Source: Areca catechu
Taxonomy: Eukaryota; Streptophyta; Magnoliopsida; Arecales; Arecaceae
DNA: 64,000 nt
Direction: 5' to 3'
Assembly: GCA_021397845.1 (NCBI GenBank)
Contig: CM038049.1
Location: 106,918,877-106,982,876, forward strand
Position numbers and translations under genes: made by a program. Below are positions 11,560 through 23,412 of this stretch, piece by piece. Within the stretch, counting starts at the first letter, position 1, and the number at the start of each line of letters is the position of its first letter. The notes under the pieces are model-generated. The model saw only the letters and a list, made by a program, of their open reading frames with translations, had not been told where the DNA came from and did no database searches.

Positions 11560-14199
11560 ATTAAGTGGATAATTTTGGTATCCAAATTTTCTTGGATCCT
11601 TTAGGGTTAGTGAATAGGGTTCCATTTGGAACTCAAGTTTTTCTTAATTTTACAAGGATATGCATTAAGTCTAATTTTTTCATATTTAAAGAATGCAATA
11701 TTAGAAGTAGCAACAAAAAAATTCTTATTTTTCAACTCAAGACTTGTTTTTCTTTAAAAGTTCATTATTTGATACAAAAATCTTGGATCTTTGATGGGGG
11801 ACTAATATGCATGCCATTTGTTTTGTATGTTTTACATGTTGAGTTAGGTGATTAATTCCCAAATTTCAGATCAAAATTATTTGTAGGGAATTTTGTATGA
11901 ATTTTTGAAGATCAGCATGCAGATTAGGACCTAGAAAAGTAGCAAAGAAGGACCGCCGGGCTGAGAAGCCTCGGTTAGGGCAAGTTCTCCTACAATAAAA
12001 CTACTGGAGGTAGAGGGGTGTACCTGACAACGTCTGTGAAGATCGCAGTGAAGGGGTCTCTCGTTCCTCGACGGATGTGGCCTGGAAAACCGAGCCAAAG
12101 ACCCGCGGATATCCGGCTTTCTGCTCGGTGATCCGATTGAGGCTTGGCTGGAGTCGTTGGATTCGTGGGAACTCAGGGACCTGCAAACGACCTGTCAGGG
12201 GTTAGAAAATTCACAAAGGAACAAGAAAACAAAGGAAAAATAACAAGGAAAGGCTTCTTTTGGAGTGGGCGTCCAAGGATCTGGAGGGTTTGTTGGCAGC
12301 AGGAAGATGATTGCAAACACCAGGAAGAAGAACTCTCATAAACCCCTTTATGCACACAGCAGGGTATCACACCACTCAATAGAAGAACTCAAGGTTTTCA
12401 TTCATCAAAAATTCTCCTTCATACAAGAGGCTAGGGTCCCTTAAATAGACCCTTAACCTTGGGCTCCAAGTAAGGGTACATAAGTCTTTACATAAGAATC
12501 CTTTTCCCTCTCAAACCCTAGCTAGAAAATAAGGAAATATTAGGTAGAAAAATCCCTAAAAAATTTCTTGACTTCGTCAAGACTCCAAGGACGCCTAGGG
12601 GGGCGTGTTGGGCTTCTAGGAGCAGCAAAAGGCCGGCCCAAAGGGGCTCGGGTGCATGGGTTTGGGCCTCTGGAAGCTGGGGTGGCCTAGTAGCCAGGTA
12701 GCAGGAATATTCCCTGGTATCTTGCTTCTTAGGGGCTTGGGCTTGGCACCTGGGCTTAATTTCTTTAGGCTAGGATGCAGATGAACCTCTGGAATCATAG
12801 ATGCCCTTATCTATGAATATATTTTGGCATCTGGAAGGGAATCTGGGCATCTGGAGGGCATCTGCAAGAAATCAGGGTTTTCTGAATTTTCCTCCTGGGG
12901 TCTTCAAATCTTCAAGCTGGGTTGGACTTGTGCTATACTTCCATGTCTTCAATCTAGTTGGACTTGGTCTTCACTTGTATGATATAGTCTTGAGTCTTCA
13001 GTATGCTTGGACAGGACTCAAAAAAATAAAATAAGCTCAACATGAGCTAACTAGCATTGGACTGAACTAGCTCAACATAAGCTGACAGTACAGAACTGAA
13101 ATAACAACTCAAAAGACTCAAACAACAACTAAAAAAAGGACTCAGATGGGCTAAGCCCTTATTACAGATGGACTCATAAATTATTGATCAATTCACAGAG
13201 GGTTGAGAAGCCTCTGCCTTATTCTGGTGCCTTTGGTGTCCGCACCAATCTTCTTACAATTTCTATTTCATTTAATAAAACATTTTTCTCATTTGAAAAT
13301 TTATTGCATAACTCTTTCAAATCAAAATTTTCTTTTTCTAAAATTTCTTTTTCTTTAGAAATATTATTCTTATCAATTTCTAAAATATTAATCTTTATAT
13401 TTAAATCATGATTTTTATTGGCAATATTGGTATTCTCAAAAGAAAAAGAATCTACATGTCTTTTAATTTCTTGTGCTCATTTTTTAATACTTTGTATTTA
13501 TGCACAAGGTCATTAACTACATCATGTAGTTCATCAAAGGCGAATCATATTCATTTTCAGAACATACCTCTTCCTCATTTGCCATGAAGCAAAGGTTGGC
13601 AATTTCTTGCTCTTCATCCAATCTAGAATCTTGCTATCGCTCCAAATTGCCATCATTGTCTTGAATTTCTTTTTGGACTTAAGGGCTATTATTTGCTTCT
13701 TCTCTTGATCAGCAACCACTTCTTTATGCCATAAAGTTAACTCATGGGTCTTGAGTGAACCAATAAGCTCCTCCAAAGGCAGGGTATCCAGATTTTTTGC
13801 TTCTTGAATCGCCGTTATCTTTGAATCCCATGATATTGGCAAAGACCTAAAAGTTTTATTTACCAAATCAGCATTAGTATGGACTTTGCTAAGACTTTTT
13901 AATTCATTAACAATAGTCATAAATCTAGTATACATATCAGATATAGATTCATAATGTAGCATTTTAAACATTCCAAAGAATGAACAAGCATATTAATTTT
14001 AGTACTTTTCACTTGAAGAATACCCTCATGAGTAATTTCAAGTGTGTCCCATATCTCCTTTGCCAAAATGCATGTGGAGATCCTATTGAATTCATTAGAG
14101 TCTAATGCATAATAAAGCAAGTTCATTATTTTAGCATTAATTTTAGATTGCTTAATGTCATATTCATTCCAATCCTCCTTGAGCTTTGGAATGAAAATG
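11560..14199 (-). pseudogene. Sirevirus-type Gag remnant, copy 2, split by a solo LTR
   Basis: This is the partner of the Gag remnant at 6240-7610. The C-terminal linker is at 11560-11786, the solo LTR at 11792-13247 interrupts it, and the rest is at 13253-14199. Readable blocks are MNLLYYALDSNEFNRISTCI, EIWDTLEITHEGI, LKSLSKVHTNADLVNKTF and WDSKITAIQEAKNLDTLPLE. One frameshift lies near 13970. Sequence corresponding to the N-terminus and LTR of copy 1 is absent: the homology stops at 14199, where the plus-strand Sirevirus LTR begins. Confidence 0.8.
11792..13247 (-). repeat. solo LTR of a chromovirus-type Gypsy element (1456 bp)
   Basis: Its ends are TGATGGGGGACT and GTCCGCACCA (plus strand), flanked by the five-base duplication ATCTT at 11787-11791 and 13248-13252. 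Removing it rejoins the Gag linker exactly as in the uninterrupted copy near 6455. The left end matches the chromovirus LTR at 39624 (TGATGGGGGACTAATTAGC), so it is the same or a sister family. A TATTTAAG box on the minus strand near 12440 sets the orientation. There is no internal region, so it is a solo LTR. Confidence 0.88.
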
Positions 14200-15648
14200 T
14201 GTTGACCCCTGAAGTGATTTTGATGATAACAAAATATTGGAGCATGTATTTGGTTATCTAACAACTCTTCAATGGTTGACAAGTTTTTGTAGGACGACTA
14301 CTTTAACATATTTTTTTAAACTCTATAACCTTTATTTCTTTGTATTGAGTTGTAAGTAAGTAGAATCTTGTAAAGAAGAACCCAACAAAAATATACCTAT
14401 TTGAATCAAAGATAAATGGTTGCTTCTACTAGTTTTCAAGCTTTAATTTCTCTTGATATTGTTGTAAGAAGATCTTAAGGAAGTCTTCAAAGCTTGGCAT
14501 GTGAGTTCTAGATAATAGAAATTGGTCTGGCCGAAGAACCAATCTCGAGCAGACTAGATGAAGGAACCAGCCGACTCTAGCACTGGCACAATAAAGAAAA
14601 TCTCTGGCACGCAGACCCGACCGACTGGTACCAAGTCCCAGCCGACTCATCCAGAACTTGGTTGAAAATGTTCTGAGAACCTCAGGGATCCGAGCCGACT
14701 AGATTTCAGCCTAGCCGACTCGTCCAGAGTGAACTATTTTCTCGATTGTGGAACCTAGCTGACTGGTATTCAACCCAGCCGACCCGAACTTAATCCGAGC
14801 CGACTCGAAGATGTCCGAGCTGACTGGAATGTCGAGGTCTCTTCCTAACAGCTAGTTCCAGATTTTTGATTTTGAATTCCAAAAGTGCTCCAATGGTAAC
14901 CTGTCACTTCCCAACGTTCTACAACGTTCAAAATCAAGGGAAGGCAATTGAAGTCTTTATAAATGAGGTATGAGAACATCCTTAGAGAGACTAATAAGTT
15001 GTTGAACATTTATTGAAGTAAGAAGAGAGAGCACTTGAGCTTTGAAGTCAGCCTTCACCAACTCTTATCAGAAGCTTGAAGCAACTTTTAAGGAAAGCAA
15101 GTAAGCCATTGAAGTGCATTGAAGGGCATTCAATTGAGCTTCACTAGAGCTGCATTGGCAACCACCAGACAACTTAGTTTGTCATTTTTGTTACTTTTCA
15201 TTCTACTCTTAGAATACTTGGGTTATCGGTGAATCCGGTTGTAAAAACCAAATAGGTTTCTTTGGTGAGCCTACTTAAAACCAAAGTGTAGAGATTCTAG
15301 GTGAGCCTGTGCAAACCTAGTGTTGGGTTTCTTTGGTGATCCCTTTCAAAACTAAAGTGTAGAGGTTGGGATTGTGAGCCTGAAAAATAATCTGACTGTA
15401 TTCCAGTTTGGGGGATATAGTGAAAATCCCGAGTGGTGAACTTGGCTAGTGGACGTAGGAGCTGGGTTGCTTCGAACCACTTTAAACTTATTTTGTTTGT
15501 GTTGTGCTTTACTTACTTTTCAGCTTCCGCACTTATTTATGATTAATACAATACTCAACCACAAAAAGAAATTACTTGTGCACATATTTGCATGAAATTT
15601 TGTGATTCCCAATTCACCCCCCTCTTGGGAAAAGCCACCTGGGCAATA
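14200..15648 (+). repeat. Sirevirus 5' LTR (LTR1, 1449 bp)
   Basis: It begins TGTTGACCCCTGAAG and ends CTGGGCAATA (CAACA with one change) two bases before a copia primer binding site. A TATAAAT box is at 14959-14965. The U3 (14520-14830) carries scattered copies of the motif AGCCGACTCGTCCAG. The R/U5 (15235-15380) has repeated GGTGAGCC/AAAACCAA blocks. The left flank AAATG (14195-14199) does not match the base run after the LTR at 31679, so LTR1 and that LTR are not a simple pair. Confidence 0.85.
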
Positions 15649-15650
15649 GC

Positions 15651-15662
15651 TGGTATCAGAGC
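15651..15662 (+). promoter_or_regulatory. primer binding site (initiator Met tRNA)
   Basis: TGGTATCAGAGC, the standard Ty1/copia primer binding site, lies two bases after the LTR. The Gag start codon is 30 bases further on. Confidence 0.92.
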
Positions 15663-15691
15663 AGTGTCTCTAATTACTCGAGTAAAGATTG

Positions 15692-18600
15692 ATGGCTCAT
15701 CCCATGAGTATATCCTTGGCCGAAGGCCAGTCAACAAATAGACCTCCATTATTCACAAGTACTAATTACGCTTATTAGAAAGCACGAATAAAAATTTACA
15801 TTCAAGCTATTGATTTTTAATTATGGAAGGTCATCTTAAAAGGGCCACACATTCCCATGATCAAAGTTGATGGCGTGGACATCCTTAAGCCTGAAGAGGA
15901 CTGGGATGATCATGACATGAAAATGAGGGAATTGAATGCCAAAGCAATGAACTTACTATACTGTACTTTGGATGCAAATGAGTTCAACCAAATTTCTACT
16001 TGCTCTTTAGCAAAGGAAATCTGGGACAAACTCGAAGTGACCCATGAGGGAACTTCCCAAGTGAAAATCTCAAAGATAAATCTTTTAGTTCACAACTATG
16101 AATTGTTTAAAATGGAACCTTCTGAAATAATTTCTGCCATGTTCTCTAGATTTACAGATATTATTAATGGTTTGAAGAGTCTTGGCAGGGTATACTCAAA
16201 TGCTGATCTAGTTCAAAAGATACTATGATCTCTACCTAACAAGTGGGATCCCAAAGTGACAGCAATCTAAGAAGCCAAAGACCTCAACACATTACTACTG
16301 GATGAACTACTGGGATCACTCATCACCCACGTGCTGACTATGTAACACAGAACTGAAGACAAACAGAAGAAAAAGAAAACTATAGCCTTCAAAGCTGCTA
16401 CCGAATCAAAGAGGGATGATGAAGAGTCTGAAGAAGAAAGCACCTCCTCCAATGATGACCTAGAAGACGATGATATCGCAATGGTTGTGAGGAGATTCAG
16501 AAAGTTCATGGGAAGAAAGAAAGGAAGATTCAACAGGAAATTCCATAGGAAAGATTACGGAAAAGAAAAAGAAAAGGACAGAGAGAAAGATAAAGAAGTA
16601 GTCCCCACATGCAATGAATGCAAGAAGCTGGGGCACATTCATCCAGACTATCCTCTATTGAAGAAATCCTTTAGACAAAAAAAGAAAAAGAAAGTCATGG
16701 TTTCCACATTGACCGATAGTGAAGAATCATCTTCATCTGAAGAAGAAGAGACCACCAAGGCTGCAAATCTATGTTTAATGGGTCTTGAAGATGAGGAATG
16801 TCTTGCAGCCCAAAAATTGAAGAAAAGGTGGTACTTAGACAGTAGCTGCTCAAGACATATGACGGGTGACAAGGACCAGTTTATCATCCTTGAAATGAAA
16901 GAAGGAGGCATGGTCACCTTTGGAGATAATGGCCAAGGAAGAATAATCGGTATTGATAAGATCAAAATAACTCCCTTCACTTTTATTGAAAATATTTTGC
17001 TAGTAGACAAGTTGAAGCATAATCTTTTAAGCATAAGTCAATCATGTGATAAAGGCTTCAAGGTTGTCTTTGAATTTTCTATGTGTATAGTAACTAACTC
17101 TTTAGATTCTAGCAATAAGTTCATTGGACATAGACTTGGGAATATCTATGTGGTAGATCTTAATGATCTTGCTATGTCAAGTAGCCCCAGTTTAGTTGCA
17201 ATGAATACTAAGACCAAAGAGTTATGTTTACTATGGCATAGACGATTAGGTCATGCTAGCATGCATACTATCGCCAAATTGATTTCTAAAGATCTTGTTA
17301 GAGGCATGCCTAAGTTCAAAGTTGATTTTGATCATGTTTGTGATGCATGCCAAATGGATAAACAAACTAGGGGGAGTTTTAAATCAAAGAATATAGTTAA
17401 TACAACAAGACCACTTGAACTACTTCACATGGACCTTTTCGGACCTACTAGGACTACAAGCCTAGGAGGTATGAAATATGCTCTTGTGATAGTAGATGAT
17501 TTTTTAAGATTTACTTGGATTTTGTTTATTGCTTCAAAAGATGAAACCTTTCATGTTTTTAGAAAATTCTATAAAAAGGTTTCAAATCAAAAGAACTTAT
17601 CTTTAATTTCAATGAGAAGTGATCATGGAACTGAATTTGAAAATCAATTTTTTGAATATTATTATACTGAATTTGGCATTGATCACAACTTCTCTGCTCC
17701 TAGAACACCTCAACAAAATGGTGTTATAGAGAGGAAAAATAGAACATTGGAAGAAATGGCTCGCACAATGTTGTGCGAAGGCAATCTTCCAAAGTATTTT
17801 TGGACAGAAGCGGTGAACACTGCATGCTATATTTTAAACCATGTTTTGATCCATCCTATTTTAAAGAAAACCCCCTATGAGCTTTAGAATGATAGAAAAC
17901 CCAATATCAGTTATTTTCACGTGTTTGGATGCAAATGCTTTGTGCATAACAATGGTAAAGATAATTTGGAAAAATTTGATTATAAAGCTGATGATGCAAT
18001 TTTCCTAGGTTATTCATTACATAGCAAAGCATTTCAGGTTTTTAATAAAAGGACTCTTACTGTTGAAGAGTCAATACATGTTGTATTAATTGAAACTAAC
18101 CCTATACCTTCTAGACAAGAGGAGTGCATAGATAATGATGTAGATACGTTGCAAAAAGGAATGGAGGACTTGAGCATTCAAGATAAAGACACTCAAGACG
18201 AAGAAGAAATGGTAAGGATCACACCGATCTACCGAGGGACTGGAGGTATGTTACATCTCATCCTAAAGAATTAATTATAGGAGATCCTTCACATGGTGTT
18301 AGGACTAGGTTTGCACATAAGGATGCACATGATTACCTAGCCTTTGTATCACAAATATAATCCCATAGTCTAGAAGAAGCTGAGACTGACCCAAACTGGA
18401 TGATGGCAATGCATGATGAATTAAACCAATTTGAAAGGAATAGGATATGGACACTTGTAGATAGACCTACTGACCATCCAATAATAGGAACCAAATGGAT
18501 ATATAGAAATAAATTAGATGAACAAGGAAACATAATAAGAGACAAAGCTAGACTAGTAGCTAAGGGATATAACCAAGAAGAATGTATTGATTTTGATGAA

Positions 18601-19884
18601 ACTTATGCACCTGTAGCAAGACTAGAAGCCATTAGATTACTACTTGCATTTTCTTGCTACATGAATTTCAAACTTTTTCAAATGGATGTAAAGAGTGCAT
18701 TTCTTAATGGTTTTATCTCTGAACAAGTTTTTGTGGAACAACCACCAGGTTTTGAAAATCACATATTTCCAAACCACGTATTTAAATTAAACAAAGCATT
18801 GTATGATTTGAAACAAGCACCTATAGCCTGGTATGATAGACTTAGCACTTTCTTAATTGAAAATAATTTTTTAAGAGGAAATGTAGATAAAATCTTATTT
18901 ATCGAAAAGAAGAATAATGATATCTTAGTTGTACAAATATATATTGATGATATCATTTTTGGTGCAACTAACGTATCTCTATATAAAGAATTTGCTAATC
19001 TTATGCAGGGAGAATTTGAAATGAGCTTAATGGGCGAACTAAATTACTTCCTTTGACTTCAAGTAAAACAAACAAAGGAAGGCATCTTCATCAACCAAGT
19101 CAAATACATCAAAGAAATCATCAAAAAGTTTGGTATGGAGAGTAGCAAATCAATGAGCACACCCATGAGCCCAGCTTGCAGATTGGACAAAGATGAAAAT
19201 GGATCCAATGTTGACCAAAAGCTATATACAAATATGATCGAATCCCTATTGTATTTGACTGCAAGTAGACCAGACATATTATATAGTGTATGTGTATGTG
19301 CTAGATTTCAGTCATTACCAAAAGAAACACATATGCTTGCTGTTAAGAGAATAATTAAATACTTGAAAGCAACAAGTAATTTAGAAATTTGGTATTCTAA
19401 ACATTCTATCCTGAATTTGATTGGATTCTCTGATGCTGACTATGCTGGTTGTAAAATAGATAGAAAAAGCACTAGCGGTACATGCCAATTTCTAGGGTTG
19501 AACTTAATTTCATGGCATTGTAAGAAGCAAAACTTCATAGCCTTGTCCACTGCTGAGGCTGAGTACGTGGCTGCTGGTAGTTGTTGTGCTCAAGTGTTAT
19601 GGATTAAACAACAACTAGAAGACTTTGGTGTATCACAATCTAAAATTCTAATTAAGTGTGATAACACAAGTGCTATCAATTTGACAAAGAATCCAATTCA
19701 ACACTCTAGAACCAAGCACATTGAAATTAGACATCATTTTATTAGAGATCATGTTTCAAATGGTGATATAGTGCTTGATTTTGTTTCTACTGAAGATCAA
19801 TTAGCTGATATATTTACTAAGCCACTTAATCAAGACATGTTTGAACTAATTAGAAGTGAATTAGGATTTTGTAATCCTTTTTAA
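15692..19884 (+). pseudogene. Sirevirus Gag-Pol polyprotein, copy 1 (broken)
   Basis: The start ATG at 15692 (MAHPMSISLAEGQST) lies just after the PBS. Order: Gag (to about 16480); a degenerate zinc knuckle CNECKKLGHIHPDY at about 16609; protease WYLDSSCSRHMTGD at about 16830; GAG-pre-integrase LWHRRLGHASMHT; integrase with MDLFGP, SDHGTEF and ERKNRTLEE carrying the D, D and E; reverse transcriptase LVAKGYNQEECIDFDETYAP with YIDDIIFG; RNase H SDADYAG, STAEAEYVA, CDNTSA; end LADIFTKPL. In-frame stops are at 15776, 15818, 16226, 16268, 16343, 17885, 18358 and 19054, and four bases are lost near 18212. The knuckle has Tyr for the last Cys and the protease has DSS for DSG, so it is dead. Confidence 0.93.
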
Positions 19885-20307
19885 ATTCTCTAATCTAATT
19901 CCTTCAAATTTAAGGAAACATCATCTAGAGAACCTCCTGATTTCATTCTCTATCATAGAGCCTAAATTTCCTTAGAAGTTTTCTCCAAAAATCTCTCCAA
20001 TTTGTGTTTGAGTTTTCCAAAACCTGATTTCCCTGTTCGAGTCGACTGGTTCTTAAACCAAGTCGACTGGATTCTCTATGTGTTTTGGGCGAGTTCTGGC
20101 CTAGCCGGCTTGAGCCTTTCTAGGGCCTTTTCGAGTCGACTGGGTTATCGTGCTTGAGTTTTTTATTTTTGGAACGTAAACCCCATTCCGAGCTTTCTAA
20201 CCTCCATCTCATCTTTCTAACCATCCATTCCTCTCCTAATCCTATTCCAAATATTCCTCTCTCCCTTCTAAGCTCTCCATTCTCTCATCTCTTCCTCTTT
20301 CCTAGCA
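19885..20307 (+). promoter_or_regulatory. spacer between pol and the extra ORF with U3-like motifs
   Basis: This 423-base stretch has no ORF. Three copies of GAGTCGACTGG-type sequence (about 20037, 20062 and 20134) recall the GCCGACTCG motif of the LTR U3 regions. The following stretch (20160-20300) is pyrimidine-rich, as in a plant 5' leader. The same arrangement occurs before the second extra ORF at 27415-27530. A separate promoter for the ORF is an inference. Confidence 0.4.
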
Positions 20308-22189
20308 ATGGCTCCTAAATGTGCTACCGGGAAATGCTCTTTTCGGGCTGCTCCATCCATGGAAAGGGAAAGAAGAATGAAGAGGCGTCAAGAAGAGCCG
20401 ACTGCTACTGCTCATCGTGAAGAACTTGTGGAAGAATCTGCAAGGGCTGCTCCAATTGCTCCAAGTCAAATCCCTTCAATGTCCATAAGACCGGTAACTT
20501 CTGGCCATCGTATCAACTTTGAATTTATTAAGGAAATAGGGTTGAAAATTGGTGATTTGATTGAGGATCAGGGCTGGAGGAAATTTTGCTCTCTAAATGA
20601 AAGAACCTACCCCTCACTTGTTAAGATATTTTATGAAAATTTGAGAGTAGGTACAAATCATGTAGAGTCTACAATTAAAGGAAGAAGAGTTTTTATCAAT
20701 GAAGAAGTTCTGCACAACCTACTGGATTTACCTATTGATGGGGTAAAATATCTAGTAATTGAGGATAGAGAAAAGACCTTGAGAATTATCCTAAACAAGG
20801 AAGATGTCAATGGGATTGGAACTGTCTTTGCCAATACTTTATCACTTGAAATGAGGTTATTGCATAATTTCATCAGTAGGATATTTTTGCAAAGGAATGG
20901 AAGGTTTGATTGGATAAGTGAGAAGGACCTGTGCCTTATGGAACATATCATGGAAAAGACTCCTGTGAATTTATCTCATATTATCATTATGCAAATGAAG
21001 GAGACTATTAGAATGGCTAAGGCTTGCTTACCTTATGGAATGATGTTAACCCTGCTATTCAAGTCCCAAAGAGTGAATTTGGAAGGTGAGGATGGAATTG
21101 ATCTGCACCATACTGACATCTACACCTCCAAGTCACTAGAAAGAATGGGTTACTTTCAAGTTGAAGGTGTTTGGAGAAAGAAAGGAACTAATATCAGGGC
21201 AATTGGTAGTTCAAGCAGTGAAGAAGAAGAAGAAGAAAATGAAAAAATTGCTAGTACTGCTACTGCTGAAGCTGGAACCTCTACTGCACCTGCACCTGAA
21301 CCAGAATCTCTCATTCCTAAACCTGCTGCCACTTTTGAAGAGACTGATGCACCTTTCCCTGAATTTGATATGCCTGCACCTGAGTTCATGATAGCTGATA
21401 TACCTTTACCTGACTTCACTCCTGCAGCTTCACATCCTTCAAATATCCAAGGTCAAATTGAATATCAGAGGAAGACTTTGATTGATTCACTGACAGGGAC
21501 TATCACTTCACTTTTTGGTGATCTAAAACAGTCAGTGGATAGTATACTATCTCAACTGGAAGAACATGTTACAAGTTTGCAAGGAAAAGTTGAAGCAATA
21601 GAAACTTCGAGATCTGCACCTCAAGTGGAACTTCAACCTATCCTAGACCTTATTTCTTCTAGTTCTGAAGCCATAAAGAAATCAGTTGATGCAACCTTAA
21701 ATGAGTATAGAACTGAGTTGAATGAAGTCAGATGCACTATAGGAATAATTGCAGAAACAAGACAAATGGCAGATGACTACACAACAAGGCATTGGAATTA
21801 TCATATCAGAACTTGGAAGACTAAGAGGATCTGCTGAAGCTTTTGCTAATGTCCAAGCTTCTGAACTTTTGTCAATACAAAAGGAAATTGGTGAAGTGAA
21901 AGAGGCTGTGAATAAGGTACCTACAAGCCTCAAGGACATGGAAAATCAACTTGGTGCAATCTGGATGGAGATGGTTTCACTCTATAGAACTGTTAGGACT
22001 TTGGAGATCACTGCTAGGACTAGACCTTTATATGATCCTCCTCCTATTTCCTCTAGGGGTCCTACCACTTCTCACCATCCTAGAGCACCTCCACCTCATG
22101 CATCTTCCAGTAGACCTCCTAGACCTACTTCTTGGTATGGTGCAAGTATGCCTATCAATGTACCTAAGAAAGAATCTGATAGTGAGTAG
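20308..22189 (+). pseudogene. extra ORF in env-like position, 'putative plant transposon protein' family, copy 1
   Basis: It follows pol in the place where Sireviruses carry an extra gene. It starts at ATG 20308 (MAPKCATGKCSFRAAPSMER) with a basic, low-complexity N-terminus. A conserved domain covers roughly residues 65-300 (RINFEFIKEIG, ERTYPSLVKIFYENLRV, MRLLHNFISRIFL, LPYGMMLTLLF), which I recognise as the Pfam 'putative plant transposon protein' type (Transposase_32). Then come an acidic SSSSEEEEEENE run, a Pro/Glu-rich linker and a predicted coiled coil. The frame stops at 21837, but a shift near 21800 continues it to the TAG at 22187-22189, with a Pro-rich tail. No signal peptide or membrane segment is evident, so it is not an obvious envelope protein. 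Function unknown. Confidence 0.75.
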
Positions 22190-22439
22190 GCTTTGATAAT
22201 TTCTGTACTTTCTGGAAACTTTTTGAAGATTGTGTAATGTTTAATGTACTGAATCTTTTGATGGAAATACAATGAATATCCTTTTGGATACATGTGTGTA
22301 CTTCTTTTATCTTGTTAACACTCTCCAATATTTTTTAAATAGGATTCTCTCTCTAAATTGAGAAAGTGAAATTATCTCAAACAAATCTTAATACAATCTC
22401 AATCTACTTAAAATCTGAGCTTAATTATATAACTTTTTG

Positions 22440-22650
22440 ATTTGATGACAAAAAGGTGGATAATTATTATACAATAAAGTGCATGAAAGAAGAAACTTAA
22501 TAGAATTGGAATAGAACTGCTAAAGTTAACTAGATAGGGGAAGCTTAATGAATATTGCATACCTTTTCTGCTGAAGTGTTCAAATAAATGATAAAGGGGG
22601 AGAAATTCCACATTGATTAGAAATTTATAAAAAGGGGGAGAAATACATGT
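22440..22650 (+). promoter_or_regulatory. multiple polypurine-tract copies, Sirevirus copy 1
   Basis: Purine runs of the AAAGGGGGAGA type occur at about 22449, 22593 and 22630 (AAAAAGGTGG, AAAGGGGGAGAAAT, AAAAAGGGGGAGAAAT). Repeated PPT-like tracts upstream of the 3' LTR are a known Sirevirus feature. The terminal tract and 3' LTR of this copy are missing; pol of the next copy begins at about 22772. Confidence 0.7.
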
Positions 22651-23412
22651 TTAATTTACTTCAATGATTACTATTCTTCTCTCTACTAATTATATCTAAC
22701 TGTCAATGCTTAATGTTGCTTAATACATACAAGCACTAATTCTCTGACACTTACATTTTATAGAATTGGCTTTGTGTATAACTTATTGGACATAGACTTA
22801 GAAATATTTATGTGGTAGATCTAAATGATCTTGCCATGTCAAGTAGTTCCAATTTAGTTGCAATGAACACTAAGACCAAGGAGTCTTGTTTATTATGGCA
22901 TAGAAGATTAGATCATGTTGGCATGCATACTATTGCCAAGTTAATTTCCAAAAATCTTGTTAGAGGCATGCCTAAGTTTAAAGTTGATTTTGATCATATT
23001 TGTGATGATGCATGCCAAATGGGTAAACAAACTAAGGGGAGATTTAAATCCAAAAATATGATTTCAACTTCTAGACCTCTTGAACTACTTCACATGGACT
23101 TATTCGGACCAACTAGGACCACAAGCCTAGGAGGTATGAAATATGCCCTTATGATTGTAGATGATTTTTCAAGATTTACATTGGTTTTGTTTATTGCGCA
23201 CGGAGACGAAACTTTCAAAATGTTTAGAAAATTTCACAAAAAGGTTTCCAATCAGAAAACTCTCTCAATAATTTTAATTAGAAGTGATCACGACACCGAA
23301 TTTGAAAATCAATATTTTGATGATTATTGTATTGAAAATGGTATTGATCACAACTCTTCGCTCCTAGAACACCACAACAAAATGGTGTTGTAGAGAGGAA
23401 AAATAGGACTTT

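Larger units (their letters stand above)
2460..14199 (-). mobile_element. tandem pair of gag-only Sirevirus-like copia elements sharing an LTR
   Basis: The order is LTR (2460-3977), internal region (3978-7667), LTR (7668-9258), second internal region (9259-14199), all on the minus strand. The two internal regions align along their length, including the same MITE. Each holds a gag remnant and the start of the gag-protease linker (VSKGTLFTNPKGSKKIWIPK in copy 1), but no integrase, reverse transcriptase or RNase H. Both copies lack the same part, so the deletion predates their separation, as expected for a non-autonomous family. The second copy is cut at 14199 by a Sirevirus LTR and has lost its own 5' LTR. 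The shared middle LTR suggests LTR-LTR recombination. Confidence 0.8.

Noticed and set aside
20308..22189. The extra ORF as a true envelope gene
   Set aside because: No signal peptide, no membrane segment and no cleavage or fusion-like region is visible; the domain fits the putative plant transposon protein family instead.
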